Shown: positions 33,787 to 43,123, numbered from the stretch's first letter. The stretch: 64,000 nt of DNA from Nocardia altamirensis NBRC 108246 (GCF_001612685.1 NZ_BDAY01000030.1:61371-125370), one strand, 5' to 3'. Made by a program: numbers and translations. Notes: a model not told the origin generated them from the sequence alone.

Positions 33787-34539
33787 ATGGCGCCGCAATA
33801 TCCGGAACCAGCCCAATACGCTGGCTCGCCGTATTCAGCAGGTCAGCAGGCGCCGCAACGGATCACACCCTCCGGCTGGTGGTTCGTCGTCGGTGCGCTA
33901 CTCATCGTTGGCGGTCTGGTCGGCGGCATTGTGCTGGGGGTACTCGGGTTCGTCGGCATGTCCGGGAAGGTCGATGATCTCCAGCGCGTGCCGGTGCCCG
34001 GCTCCGGTGCTGTGCAGCTGACGGAAACCGGCGGGTACACGGTGAATTTCGAGTACCCCGGCGCCTCGGAACACGGGTTCCCCGGCCGGATCACCACGAG
34101 CATCACCGATCCGAGTGGCGCGGCAGTTCCGCTACAGGACTACAGCGCCAACGTGACCTACACGTTCGGCAAACACGAAGGCCGGGCAGCCTTCTCGTTC
34201 ACGGCGAACACACCGGGCACCTACCGCGTCACCACCACCGGCGGACCTGCCACCGCCGCTATCGGCCGCGGCTTCGGCACCTCCCTGGCCGGCTCGCTGG
34301 TCGGGGCATTCGCCCTCGGCTTCGGTGGGCTGGTCCTCGGCGTGATCGCGCTGATCGTCGTCGGGGTCAAGCGTGGTCGAAGCAAGCGCCGATCGACCGC
34401 ACCCGCAGGCTGGACCGGCGGCTATCCGCAGGGACCTCAGCAGTACGGCCCGCCGCAGTCCGGTCAACCCCAGTCGGGTCCGCAGCAATACGGTCCGCCG
34501 CAGTACGGCCCACCCCAGTCGGGTCCACGCGAGTACTGA
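33787..34539 (+). CDS. Two-pass membrane protein with Pro/Gln/Tyr-rich tail
   Basis: ATG 33787 lies about 10 bases after GGAGGAG. The 250-aa product has a PQ-rich start (QYPEPAQYAGSPYS), two membrane segments (residues ~32-56 and ~166-190) flanking a ~100-residue extracellular beta domain (FEYPGASEHGFPGRITTSI, ANVTYTFGKHEGRAAFSF), then a cytoplasmic tail with repeats of QQYGPPQSG. The external part resembles a CARDB/Ig-like domain. Function unknown; the disordered tail could bind partners or lipids. GC-rich and codon-typical, so native. Confidence 0.7.
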   Translation: MAPQYPEPAQYAGSPYSAGQQAPQRITPSGWWFVVGALLIVGGLVGGIVLGVLGFVGMSGKVDDLQRVPVPGSGAVQLTETGGYTVNFEYPGASEHGFPGRITTSITDPSGAAVPLQDYSANVTYTFGKHEGRAAFSFTANTPGTYRVTTTGGPATAAIGRGFGTSLAGSLVGAFALGFGGLVLGVIALIVVGVKRGRSKRRSTAPAGWTGGYPQGPQQYGPPQSGQPQSGPQQYGPPQYGPPQSGPREY

Positions 34540-34667
34540 CTGGCACCACCACCTCCGCACCCGGCGGTCGAATCCTTCGGCGTCCGTAGCGAGACCCGCC
34601 GACCACTATTTCGATCGCACTGCGCGCAACCCGTGAGCTGATTCGCGGGGTGCGCGATCGTGGGGCG

Positions 34668-35891
34668 ATGACATCCATCGAGGCCAAAGCCGTCACAGAT
34701 TCCGACCTGGATGCGGTCTTCGGACCGATCTTCGAGCGCATCGCGCAGGGGGCGGTGGAGCGGGAGATCGATCGACGGCTGCCGTTCGAGGAGGTGGGGT
34801 GGCTGCGCGAGGCGAAGTTCGGCGCCCTGCGGGTGCCGGTGGAGTTCGGCGGGTACGGGGTCAGCGTGCGGCAGTTGTTCCGGCTGCTGATCGGGCTGGC
34901 GGCGGCCGAGTCGAATCTGCCGCAGGCCCTGCGGGTGCATTTCTCGTTCGTCGAGGATCAGCTGCTCGCCGAGCCGGGCCCGAGCCGCGAGCAGTGGTTG
35001 CGCGCGGTGGCCGACGGCACGCTGGTCGGCAATGCGATCACCGAGCCGGGGGTCGGCGCGGTTGATCGCTATCGAACCAGGTTGACCAGGGACGGGGATC
35101 GTTGGCTGCTCAACGGGGTGAAGTACTACAGCACCGGATCGCTGTACGCGGACCACATTCTGGCCGCGGCGGATCGCGACGGTGAGCGGGTCGGCGTGCT
35201 GGTGGACGCGAAGGCCGACGGCGTGCGTCAGCACGACGACTGGGACGGTTTCGGACAGCGCCTGACCGCAAGTGGCACTACGGAATTCACCGATGTGGTG
35301 GTGGCCGACGAGCGCATCCTCGGCCCCGGCTACGGCGCGCCTGGCCCGACCTACGGCACGTCCTATCTGCAGCTTGTCCAGCTCGCGGTACTCGCAGGCA
35401 TCGCGCGGCGGGCTGAGCAGGATGCCAGGGAATGGGTGGCAGGCCGCACCCGCAGCTACTCGCATTCGGCCGCGGCGCTGCCGCGCCAGGATCCGTTGGT
35501 GCAGCAGGTGATCGGTCGCCTGTCGGCCGCGGCGTTCGCCGCCGAGGCGAGCGTGCTCGCGGTCGCCGACGTGCTCGACGAGGTGCTCGCAGGCGCGGCA
35601 AAGGACGAAAAGTTGCTGGTGGCAGCCGAACTCGCCGCCGCGCAGGCCCAGCTCGCCGTGATCGATCTGGTGCTGCCTGCCACCTCGCTGCTTTTCGAGG
35701 TCGGCGGCGCGTCGGTCGTCTCGGAGCGGCAGCGGTTGGACCGGCACTGGCGCAACGCCCGCACCATCTCGGTGCACAACCCGGCCATCCAAAAGGCAAG
35801 GGCGATCGGCGATCACCTGCTCAACGGCGCCGACCTGCCGTTCGCCTGGAGCGCAGGCGAACACAAACCAACGGACGGAGCCACCGCATGA
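34668..35891 (+). CDS. Acyl-CoA-dehydrogenase-fold flavin monooxygenase (DszC/SoxC-like)
   Basis: From ATG 34668 the product is 407 aa; GTG 34650 is an alternative. It has the acyl-CoA dehydrogenase fold, with GWLREAKFGALRVPVEFGGYG, GNAITEPGVGAVDRY, WLLNGVKYYSTGSLYADHI and SERQRLDRHWRNARTISVHNP. The last motif and the lack of the acyl-CoA dehydrogenase glutamate place it among reduced-flavin sulfur or nitrogen monooxygenases such as DszC and SfnB-like proteins. It overlaps the FMN-dependent monooxygenase gene by ATGA and opens the sulfur cluster. The substrate is probably a sulfur compound. Confidence 0.8.
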   Translation: MTSIEAKAVTDSDLDAVFGPIFERIAQGAVEREIDRRLPFEEVGWLREAKFGALRVPVEFGGYGVSVRQLFRLLIGLAAAESNLPQALRVHFSFVEDQLLAEPGPSREQWLRAVADGTLVGNAITEPGVGAVDRYRTRLTRDGDRWLLNGVKYYSTGSLYADHILAAADRDGERVGVLVDAKADGVRQHDDWDGFGQRLTASGTTEFTDVVVADERILGPGYGAPGPTYGTSYLQLVQLAVLAGIARRAEQDAREWVAGRTRSYSHSAAALPRQDPLVQQVIGRLSAAAFAAEASVLAVADVLDEVLAGAAKDEKLLVAAELAAAQAQLAVIDLVLPATSLLFEVGGASVVSERQRLDRHWRNARTISVHNPAIQKARAIGDHLLNGADLPFAWSAGEHKPTDGATA

Positions 35892-37327
35892 CCCGCCGTA
35901 TTCGCTTCAACGCCTTCGACATGAACTGCGTCGCCCACCAGTCGCCGGGACTGTGGCGGCATCCGGACGACCAGTCGCATCGGTACAAGGAGCTGAGCTA
36001 CTGGACCGATCTGGCAAAACTGTTGGAGCATGGGCATTTCGACGGCATCTTCATCGCCGATGTGCTCGGCACCTACGACGTCTACGGCGGCACCGATATC
36101 GCCGCGCTGCGCCAGGGCGCGCAGATCCCGGTGGCCGATCCGCTGCTGCTCGTTTCGGCCATGGCGGCGGTGACCGAACATCTCGGCTTCGGCATCACCA
36201 CCGGCACCGGTTTCGAGCACCCCTTCCCGTTCGCGCGCCGCCTGTCCACGCTCGACCACCTGACCAACGGGCGCATCGGCTGGAACGTGGTGACCGGCTA
36301 CTTGCCCTCGGCGGCACGGAATTTCGGTGCGGCCGACCAGCTGGACCACGACGAGCGCTACAACCAGGCCGACGAGTATCTCGAGGTGCTCTACAAGCTG
36401 TGGGAAGGGTCGTGGGAGGACGACGCCGTGGTTCGCGATGCGGCGCAGGGCATCTACGTGGATCCGGCGAAGGTGCACCACATCGGCCACCGCGGCAAGC
36501 ATTTCACGGTGCCTGGCATCCACCTTTCCGAGCCGTCACCGCAGCGAACGCCGGTGATCTATCAGGCGGGCGCCTCGACGCGCGGCGTGCGTTTCGCCGC
36601 CGAGAACGCCGAGGCCATCTTCATCGCGGCACCGTCGAAACGATTACTCGCCCAGACGGTTTCCCGGATTCGAGACGCGCTGGTCGCGGCGGGCCGGGAC
36701 CGGTATTCGGCCAGGATCTACGCGCTGGCGACCATCATCACCGACGCCACCGACGAGGCGGCGCGGCACAAACACGAGGAGTACCTGTCCTACGCCAGTG
36801 TCGAGGGCGGCCTGGTCTTCATGTCCGGCTGGATGGGCATCGACCTGTCGACCTATGACCTGGACGATCCGATCGGGCAGGTGGAGAGCAACGCGATTCA
36901 GTCCGCCGTCGCCGCCTTCCAGGAGTTCGACGACGACGGCGGCCGCGAGTGGACGGTGCGCGACATCGGGCAGTGGGCAGGCATCGGCGGCATGGGGCCG
37001 GTGTTCGTCGGATCCGGTGCGACCGTGGCGGATCTGCTCCAGGAATGGGTCGATGACACCGACCTCGACGGCTTCAACCTGGCATACGCGGTCACGCCTG
37101 GTTCGTTCGAAGACGTTGTCCGCCATGTCGTTCCGGTCCTGGCCGCCCGCGGGGCGTACGCCACCGAGTACGTGCCAGGCACGCTGCGCAACGCCCTGTT
37201 CGGCGCCGGGGACCGACTGCCGGACGAGCACCGCGGTGCTCGATACCGCATCGGCGCAGCCGGATCCACGGTGCTACCCGACGAGGTTTCGCGTCCGGGA
37301 GCGGTTGTCCAGACGCCGCACGCCTGA
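35888..37327 (+). CDS. FMN-dependent monooxygenase, NtaA/SnaA/DszA family
   Basis: The 479-aa product is a luciferase-like (LLM class) monooxygenase: RIRFNAFDMNCVAHQSPGLW at the start, FDGIFIADVLGTYDVYGG, FGITTGTGFEHPFPFARRLSTLDHLTNGRIGWNVVTGY (given here in pieces), VIYQAGASTRGVRFAAENAEAIF, and GGMGPVFVGSGATVADLLQEW near the C terminus. This is the DszA/NtaA/SnaA subfamily, which uses FMNH2 from a partner reductase to hydroxylate sulfones, aminopolycarboxylates or related compounds. It follows the DszC-like gene with an ATGA overlap, supporting a two-step desulfurisation unit. Confidence 0.85.
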   Translation: MTRRIRFNAFDMNCVAHQSPGLWRHPDDQSHRYKELSYWTDLAKLLEHGHFDGIFIADVLGTYDVYGGTDIAALRQGAQIPVADPLLLVSAMAAVTEHLGFGITTGTGFEHPFPFARRLSTLDHLTNGRIGWNVVTGYLPSAARNFGAADQLDHDERYNQADEYLEVLYKLWEGSWEDDAVVRDAAQGIYVDPAKVHHIGHRGKHFTVPGIHLSEPSPQRTPVIYQAGASTRGVRFAAENAEAIFIAAPSKRLLAQTVSRIRDALVAAGRDRYSARIYALATIITDATDEAARHKHEEYLSYASVEGGLVFMSGWMGIDLSTYDLDDPIGQVESNAIQSAVAAFQEFDDDGGREWTVRDIGQWAGIGGMGPVFVGSGATVADLLQEWVDDTDLDGFNLAYAVTPGSFEDVVRHVVPVLAARGAYATEYVPGTLRNALFGAGDRLPDEHRGARYRIGAAGSTVLPDEVSRPGAVVQTPHA

Positions 37328-37363
37328 GATGCGGCGAACACCCCAGCGGTGTTCGCCGCAACC

Positions 37364-37846
37364 TCAGAGTGCTGCGAGGAAGGCCCGCGCGACGGATTCC
37401 AGACCGTGCTGGTCGATGGCATCGAACCGGTCCGGCTTCGGACTGTCGAGATCGAAGACGCCGATGAGTTCGCCGTTGTGCACCAACGGAACAACCACTT
37501 CCGAGCGAGTGTCACCGTCGCACGCGATATGGCCGGGAAATGCCTGCACGTCGGGCACCACTTGGGTTTCCCTGGCCTGCGCCGCGGTCCCACAGACGCC
37601 CTTTCCGAGGGCGATACGGACGCACGCCGGTTTGCCTTGGAATGGGCCGACCACGAGTTCGTGTCCGTCATAGAAATAGAACCCGACCCAATTCAGGTCG
37701 GGCAGCGCGTGGAAAACCAGCGACGCGAGGTTGGCGGCGTTGGCGACTCGGTCGCGCTCGCCTGCCACCAGCGCTTCGGCCTGCGCGGCGAGCTGCTGGT
37801 ACTGCTCGGTCCGGTCTCCGGTCAGATCGGCAACGGTGAACGACAT
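37364..37846 (-). CDS. msrC: Free-methionine-(R)-sulfoxide reductase
   Basis: From ATG 37846 the product is 160 aa, close to the 165-aa length of E. coli fRMsr; the frame runs further back but without a start signal. It is a GAF-domain protein with the catalytic-cysteine segments GKGVCGTAA and GHIACDGDTRSE, and SEVVVPLVHNGELIGVFDLDS. It reduces free methionine sulfoxide to methionine using thioredoxin. It lies within the sulfur cluster but on the opposite strand, convergent with the DszA-like gene, which suits methionine salvage during sulfur stress. Confidence 0.85.
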   Translation of the reverse strand: MSFTVADLTGDRTEQYQQLAAQAEALVAGERDRVANAANLASLVFHALPDLNWVGFYFYDGHELVVGPFQGKPACVRIALGKGVCGTAAQARETQVVPDVQAFPGHIACDGDTRSEVVVPLVHNGELIGVFDLDSPKPDRFDAIDQHGLESVARAFLAAL

Positions 37847-37943
37847 GCGCCGAATGGTACGCCAGGGGAAACGCCGGTTCTTCCATTGATTCTCGCTGAT
37901 CGCAACACTCACGAGGGCCGCGGCACAGTTGCAGGATCCCAGC

Positions 37944-39329
37944 ATGACAACGCAGAATTCCGTTCCCCGTTCCACCCGTTCGGCCGCGGTAATCGGCGCA
38001 GGCCAAACCGGCGTCACTGCGGCTCTAGGTCTGCTCGACGCAGGATTCGAGGTGACCCTCTACAGCGACCGCGATCAACGCAGCCTGCGCGATGACGTGC
38101 CTGCCACCGGCACCGCGCTCGAATTCGGTGTGACCCAGCAGTCCGAGTCGGCGCTCGGCCTCGACACCTACACCGGCAGGGCGCCGAGGCACACCGGGCT
38201 CAGCGTCCGCATCGCCGGACCGGACCGTGCCGAATTGATCCAGTTCGACGGCCATTTCGACGGATACGTCGGCGTCGCCGTCGACACCCGCCTGAAGGCC
38301 GACGAGCGACTGACCGCCTTCCAGGAGCGTGGCGGCCGCTTCGTGGTGGAGCCGGTGACCCCGGAAGTCCTCGACACCATCGCGGCGGCCAACGATCTCA
38401 CCCTGGTCGCCACGGGCAAGGGCGGACTGTCCGACCTGTTCGCGATCGACACCGCGCGCACCCCCTACGACGCGCCGCAGCGCTCGCTGCTCACTGTCAC
38501 CGTGACCGGAATCGGTTACGACAAGGATGTTTTCGCGCATCGCAGCCCGGCGGGCGGCGCGCACAGCGGCTTCTCCATCTTTGCCGAGCAGGGCGAGGCA
38601 TGGTGGGGCCCTTACCTGCACAAGGACGCCGGGCCGAGCTGGGCTTTCCTCGGCTGGGCCCGTCCAGGCAGTGAGTGGGAAACCCGTTTCGCCGCAGCGG
38701 ATTCCGCCGAGTCCGCGCACCGGATCGTGCAGGACCTGTACCGCGACTTCATCGATTGGGACCTGCCGGAGGTGCTCGCCACCCAGGTGATCGCCGATGA
38801 CCCGCATTCCTGGCTGAAAGGCGCGGTGCGGCCGGTGGTTCGGTCCGCCGTCGGCCACACCACCGGCGGGCACGTGGTCGCCTCGCTCGGCGACACCGCG
38901 ATCGCCTACGACCCGATCGCGGGCCAGGGCGCACAGAGCGGGCTCATCCAGGCGCAGCGGCTGGTCGCGGCCGCCGCCGTGCACGAGGGTCCGTTCGACG
39001 ACAGCTGGTTCAACGCGCGGTACGCGGAGTTCCTCGCCGTGCGCGGTGATGCCGCGAACAAGGTGACCAGGCTGTTCCTCGGCGATCCGGAACTGGCCGA
39101 GATCGGCGGGCAGCTGTTCGCGGCCGCGAGCGTCGATCCGAGGTTCGCTGCCGCCCTGGTCGGTCTGCTGCACCACCCGCAGCCGTTCCTCGAGGTCGAT
39201 TCGCTCGAAGCGGCCAATGCGTTCATTACCCGCATTACCGGCGAGGACGCGGCGGCTCTGCTCGGACGCTTCGCGCCTGCGGGCAAGTTCGCCAGGTCCA
39301 CCTTCGCCGACACCCTCGCCACCGCCTGA
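37944..39329 (+). CDS. StyA-like FAD-dependent monooxygenase
   Basis: The 461-aa product begins with a dinucleotide-binding motif (AAVIGAGQTGVTAALGLLDAG, ending at an acidic strand LYSDRD), followed by RAPRHTGLSVRI, TLVATGKGGLSDLF and the FAD-ribityl site GDTAIAYDPIAGQGAQSGLIQA. The arrangement matches styrene-monooxygenase StyA-type proteins, which take reduced FAD from a separate reductase and epoxidise alkenes or sulfoxidise thioethers. Its place between msrC and sfnG suggests sulfoxidation of an organosulfur compound. The two flavin reductases at the end of the cluster could supply FADH2. Confidence 0.75.
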   Translation: MTTQNSVPRSTRSAAVIGAGQTGVTAALGLLDAGFEVTLYSDRDQRSLRDDVPATGTALEFGVTQQSESALGLDTYTGRAPRHTGLSVRIAGPDRAELIQFDGHFDGYVGVAVDTRLKADERLTAFQERGGRFVVEPVTPEVLDTIAAANDLTLVATGKGGLSDLFAIDTARTPYDAPQRSLLTVTVTGIGYDKDVFAHRSPAGGAHSGFSIFAEQGEAWWGPYLHKDAGPSWAFLGWARPGSEWETRFAAADSAESAHRIVQDLYRDFIDWDLPEVLATQVIADDPHSWLKGAVRPVVRSAVGHTTGGHVVASLGDTAIAYDPIAGQGAQSGLIQAQRLVAAAAVHEGPFDDSWFNARYAEFLAVRGDAANKVTRLFLGDPELAEIGGQLFAAASVDPRFAAALVGLLHHPQPFLEVDSLEAANAFITRITGEDAAALLGRFAPAGKFARSTFADTLATA

Positions 39330-39477
39330 AACCCCGACCACTCCAGCACGGCGATCCGATCGCACAGATTCAAACCCTCGTGCCGGCCGGAGCGCGGTGC
39401 TGGAGTGGGAGGAGATCGACTGCCACCCCTCGGCTACCCCGAAAGCCACCGGCTACCCCCGAAAGCATGGAGCAGCT

Positions 39478-40593
39478 ATGACCACGGAGCAGATTGCCGA
39501 CCAGATCCGATTCGCCTACTGGGTGCCCAATGTCAGCGGGGGGCTGGTCACCAGCGATATCGAACAGCGCACGGGCTGGGACTTCGAGTACAACAAGAAG
39601 CTGGCGCAGACCGCGGAGCGCAACGGCTTCGACTACGCCCTCTCGCAGGTGCGCTACACCGCCTCCTACGGCGCCGAATTCCAGCACGAGTCCACCTCGT
39701 TCAGCCTCGCGCTGCTCGGCGCGACCGAGCGGCTGAAGGTGATCGCGGCCATCCACCCCGGCCTGTGGCATCCGGCGGTGCTCGCGAAATTCGGCGCGAC
39801 CGCCGATCACCTGTCCAACGGCCGGTTCGCCATCAACGTCGTCTCCGGCTGGTTCGCCGGTGAGTTCACCGCGCTCGGCGAGCCGTGGCTCGAGCACGAC
39901 GAAAGGTACCGGCGCAGTGCCGAATTCCTCGAGGTGATCCGCAAGATCTGGACCGAGGACAACGTGAACTACGGCGGCGACTTCTACCGGATCCGCGACT
40001 TCACGCTCAAGCCGAAGCCGCTCAACACCGCCGAACGCCCGAATCCCGAACTGTTCCAGGGTGGTAACTCGACGGCGGCCCGCCGCAACGGTGGCCGCCA
40101 CGCCGACTGGTACTTCTCCAACGGCAAGGACTTCGACGGTGTCACCGAGCAGCTCGACGATCTGCGTGCGGTCGCTCGCCAGCACGAGCGCGAGGTGAAG
40201 TTCGGCCTGAACGGCTTCATCATCGCCCGCGACACCGAGAAGGAAGCGCGGGACACGCTGCGCGAGATTGTCGAGAAGGCGAACAAGCCTGCGGTGGAAG
40301 GATTCCGGGACGCCGTGCAGCAGGCGGGTGCGTCCACCAAGGACCGCAAGGGCATGTGGGCGGATTCCACCTTCGAGGATCTCGTGCAGTACAACGACGG
40401 CTTCCGCACCCAGCTGATCGGTACGCCGGAACAGGTGGCAGAGCGCATCGTCGCCTACAAGGAGCTCGGCGTCGATCTGATCCTCGGCGGCTTCCTGCAC
40501 TTTCAGGAGGAGATCGAGTACTTCGGCGCGAAAGTGCTTCCGCTGGTTCGGGAGTTGGAGGCCGCGCGACGGCCGGTCGCGGCGGCGAGCTGA
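39478..40593 (+). CDS. sfnG: Dimethylsulfone monooxygenase SfnG
   Basis: ATG 39478 gives 371 aa; the longer open frame overlaps the preceding gene and is not used. The sequence is that of SfnG: IRFAYWVPNVSGGLVTSDIEQRT, FDYALSQVRYTASYGAEFQHEST, FAINVVSGWFAGEFTALGEPWLEHDERYRR (in pieces), FQGGNSTAARRNGGRHADWYF and LGVDLILGGFLHFQEEIEYFG. SfnG uses FMNH2 and O2 to convert dimethylsulfone to methanesulfinate. It is coupled to SfnB-like 40593 by a TGATG overlap. Reduced FMN probably comes from the reductases at 41891 or 42399. Confidence 0.93.
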   Translation: MTTEQIADQIRFAYWVPNVSGGLVTSDIEQRTGWDFEYNKKLAQTAERNGFDYALSQVRYTASYGAEFQHESTSFSLALLGATERLKVIAAIHPGLWHPAVLAKFGATADHLSNGRFAINVVSGWFAGEFTALGEPWLEHDERYRRSAEFLEVIRKIWTEDNVNYGGDFYRIRDFTLKPKPLNTAERPNPELFQGGNSTAARRNGGRHADWYFSNGKDFDGVTEQLDDLRAVARQHEREVKFGLNGFIIARDTEKEARDTLREIVEKANKPAVEGFRDAVQQAGASTKDRKGMWADSTFEDLVQYNDGFRTQLIGTPEQVAERIVAYKELGVDLILGGFLHFQEEIEYFGAKVLPLVRELEAARRPVAAAS

Positions 40594-41843
40594 TGACACT
40601 CTCGGAGGCTGCGGCGCGTCCCGCCGCGGCTGACCGGATCACCTCGGCCGCGCAAGCGTTTTCGGTTGCGGCACACCTTGCGGCCGACTTCGCGTCGGGA
40701 GCTGCCGCGCGGGACCGCGGTCGGATACTGCCGCGCGAGGAGATCGAACGGCTTGCGGCGAGTGGGCTGCTCGCGATCACGGTGCCCGCCGAGTACGGCG
40801 GCGCCGACCTGCCGCCGAGCGCGGTGGCCGAGGTGGTGCGCATTCTCGCGACCGCCGATCCGAACATCGCGCAGATTCCGCACAGCCACTTCGTGTACGT
40901 GAACCTGGTGCGGCTGGCCGGTTCGGCGGCACAGCGGGAGCGGTACTTCGCCGGCGTGCTCGACGGTGGACAGATCGCCAACGCCCAGTCCGAGCGGAGC
41001 GGCGCGACCGTCGCCGAGATCGCCACCACGGTGCGACCGGTGGGCGACCGGTTCCGCATCGACGGGCGCAAGTTCTATTGCACGGGTTCGTTGTTCGCGA
41101 ATCTGCTCGCGGTGCTCACCGTGCTCGATGACCCCGAGCAGCACAGTGGACTGGCGGCAGGGGAGTACATCGCCTATCTCCCCGCGACCGCGCCCGGTGT
41201 GCGGATCATCGACGACTGGAACGGCATCGGTCAGCGCACCACCGGCAGCGGCACCGTCTCCTTCGAGGAGGTGCTTGTCGAGCGTGACCAGTTGATCCCG
41301 CGCGCCGCGGCGGTGCGCGCGCCCACCGCCTACGGTGCGTTCGCGCAACTGCTGCATGTCGCGATCGATGCGGGCATCGCGCGCGGGGCGCTCACGGCCG
41401 CAACGGAGTTCGTGCGCACGACGAGCAGGCCGTGGTTCGAAGCCGGCGTCACCGAGGCGATCGATGATCCGTTGCTGATCCAACGATTCGGTGAGCTGGC
41501 GGTCGCGGTCACGGCCGCCGAAGCGACGCTCGGCGCGGCAGGCGCCGCTGTGGACGCGGCTACCGACGCTGGGGCGCCGCACCAGCGGACCGAGGAGCTG
41601 GCCGCCAAGGCGTCGCTCGCGGTCGCTGCGGCCAAGGTGCTCGCCGATCAGGCGGCGAACGAGGTGTCCAGCGCATTGTTCGAAGTGAGCGGCACCCGCA
41701 GTGCCGCAGCGGATCTCAACCTGCATCACTTCTGGCGCAATGCCCGCACCCATACGCTGCACGACCCGATTCGGTGGAAGTACCAGCACATCGGTCGTGC
41801 GCAGTTGCACGGCACCGCGCCGCCGTTGCACGGCGTGATCTGA
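40593..41843 (+). CDS. sfnB: SfnB-type sulfur acquisition oxidoreductase
   Basis: The 416-aa protein has the acyl-CoA-dehydrogenase fold: GLLAITVPAEYGGADLPPS, FRIDGRKFYCTGSLFANLL, DDWNGIGQRTTGSGTVSFEEV and the C-terminal LNLHHFWRNARTHTLHDPIRWKYQHIG. These and the start overlap with sfnG identify the SfnB family, found with SfnG in dimethylsulfone and organosulfide assimilation. It probably works as a flavin-dependent oxygenase on a sulfur substrate rather than on acyl-CoA. It is paralogous to 34668. Confidence 0.85.
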   Translation: MTLSEAAARPAAADRITSAAQAFSVAAHLAADFASGAAARDRGRILPREEIERLAASGLLAITVPAEYGGADLPPSAVAEVVRILATADPNIAQIPHSHFVYVNLVRLAGSAAQRERYFAGVLDGGQIANAQSERSGATVAEIATTVRPVGDRFRIDGRKFYCTGSLFANLLAVLTVLDDPEQHSGLAAGEYIAYLPATAPGVRIIDDWNGIGQRTTGSGTVSFEEVLVERDQLIPRAAAVRAPTAYGAFAQLLHVAIDAGIARGALTAATEFVRTTSRPWFEAGVTEAIDDPLLIQRFGELAVAVTAAEATLGAAGAAVDAATDAGAPHQRTEELAAKASLAVAAAKVLADQAANEVSSALFEVSGTRSAAADLNLHHFWRNARTHTLHDPIRWKYQHIGRAQLHGTAPPLHGVI

Positions 41844-41890
41844 CCGGCCCGCCGGTCGAACCGCAGGTTAGTGAAAAGGATACGAAAACA

Positions 41891-42406
41891 GTGACAGTGA
41901 CCGTGGTAGTCGGCAATCCGAAGCCCGCTTCGCGCACCTTGACGGCGGCCACGCTGGTCGCGCGGGGTCTGCGTCCCGACGTGGAGCCGACGGTGATCGA
42001 CCTGGTCGAGTTCGGCGCAGGCCTGCTCGGCTGGGGTGACCCGGCGGTGACCGCGGCGGTGCGCACCGTATCCGCTTCGGAGCTGGTCGTTTTCGCCAGT
42101 CCGACCTTCAAAGCCACCTACACCGGACTGTTGAAACTTTTCCTGGAACAGTTCGACGGAGGCACCGGGCTGGCCGGCGTCCTCGGCGTCCCGGTGATGC
42201 TCGGCGCGGGCCCGGTGCACGCATTGGCACCGGATCTGTTGCTCAAGCCGGTGCTCGTCGAGCTGGGCGCCACCGCGGCGCTACCCGGTCTTTACCTGTC
42301 GGACAGGTCATTTCAGGAGGACGGTGTGATCGACCGCTACACTGGACGCTGGCGTCCCGTGGCCGGGGCACTCGCGAGCAGCGTACAGGCGGGGAATCAT
42401 GCATGA
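41891..42406 (+). CDS. NADPH-dependent FMN reductase
   Basis: GTG 41891 (VTVTVVVGNPKPASRT) has AAAAGGA upstream; the open frame before it is not used. The 171-aa product is a flavodoxin-fold reductase: phosphate loop GNPKPASRT, VFASPTFKATYTGLLKLFLEQF around the flavin, and VPVMLGAGPVHALAPDLLLKPVLVELGA. It resembles SsuE/MsuE-type reductases that supply FMNH2 to two-component sulfonate and sulfone monooxygenases. Its 8-base overlap with the next gene and position after sfnB support service to SfnG, SfnB and the DszA-like enzyme. Confidence 0.85.
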   Translation: MTVTVVVGNPKPASRTLTAATLVARGLRPDVEPTVIDLVEFGAGLLGWGDPAVTAAVRTVSASELVVFASPTFKATYTGLLKLFLEQFDGGTGLAGVLGVPVMLGAGPVHALAPDLLLKPVLVELGATAALPGLYLSDRSFQEDGVIDRYTGRWRPVAGALASSVQAGNHA

Positions 42407-42923
42407 GCTCTTCGAATTTCCGGCCGATGGCGGCGGCCTGCGCCGTGCCTTCGCCAACTTTCCGAGCGGCGTCGTCGCGGTATGCGCCGAAATCGACGGC
42501 ACCCAACACGGTCTCGCGGTAAGCACCTTCGTGCCCGTCTCGCTCGACCCGCCACTGGTGTCGTTCTGTGTGCAGAACTCGTCCTCGACCTGGCCCAAGC
42601 TCCGCGGCGCGAGCCACCTCGGGCTCAGCCTGCTCGGCACCGATCAGCAGGACGCCGCCCGCACGCTCGGCGCCCGCAACGGTGACCGATTCCGCGGCAC
42701 CGAAGTGCACCGCGGCACCGGCGACGCGCTGTTCATCGACGGCGCGTCCGCCTGGATCGAAGGCGTGCCTGAGGTGCATGTTCCCGCGGGCGATCACGCG
42801 GTGGTCATTCTGCGCATCCATCGCATCGCCACGCGCACCGATGTCGATCCGCTGGTGTTCCACGGCAGCAGATTCCGTCGACTCCACGCCGACGTGCGGG
42901 AACGCAGGGATCTCGCCGGGTAG
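42399..42923 (+). CDS. Flavin reductase (HpaC/DszD-like)
   Basis: The 174-aa product is a split-barrel flavin reductase: LRRAFANFPSGVVAVCAEIDG, LAVSTFVPVSLDPPLVSFCV, STWPKLRGASHLGLSLLG and the C-terminal DPLVFHGSRFRRL. It reduces FMN or FAD with NADH or NADPH for separate monooxygenase partners. It overlaps the FMN reductase gene and closes the sulfur cluster. Two reductases of different folds in one cluster may serve the FMN enzymes and the FAD-dependent StyA-like enzyme respectively, which is inference. Confidence 0.88.
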   Translation: MHELFEFPADGGGLRRAFANFPSGVVAVCAEIDGTQHGLAVSTFVPVSLDPPLVSFCVQNSSSTWPKLRGASHLGLSLLGTDQQDAARTLGARNGDRFRGTEVHRGTGDALFIDGASAWIEGVPEVHVPAGDHAVVILRIHRIATRTDVDPLVFHGSRFRRLHADVRERRDLAG

Positions 42924-43047
42924 CGATGCTGTTGTGGCCCAACGGTGTTGGGCGCGGCACTGACCGGTGGGCGCCCGACCTGGGGCGCCATCGGCGCTGG
43001 TCGACGCATATGGGACACTATGGGGAAGCTATTCGGAAGGGTCGGTC

Positions 43048-43107
43048 ATGACGTTGGGCATGGTTCTCGGTGACGTTTCCTCGCGCACTTCGACGCGGGC
43101 GCTGTAA
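43048..43107 (+). CDS. Candidate leader peptide of the methyltransferase gene (19 aa)
   Basis: A short ORF encodes MTLGMVLGDVSSRTSTRAL and has GGAAGG 7 bases before its ATG. It ends 71 bases before the methyltransferase start, and 16 bases before a segment that can pair with that gene's ribosome site. The layout is that of translational attenuators in which a stalled ribosome on the leader frees the downstream ribosome site. The peptide resembles no known leader I can name. Confidence 0.5.
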   Translation: MTLGMVLGDVSSRTSTRAL

Positions 43108-43123
43108 CACCCACCCTTCACAC

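Noticed and set aside
38025..39449. Long - strand open frame opposite the StyA-like gene.
   Set aside because: It is the antisense shadow of a protein with clear FAD motifs; no domain is recognisable.
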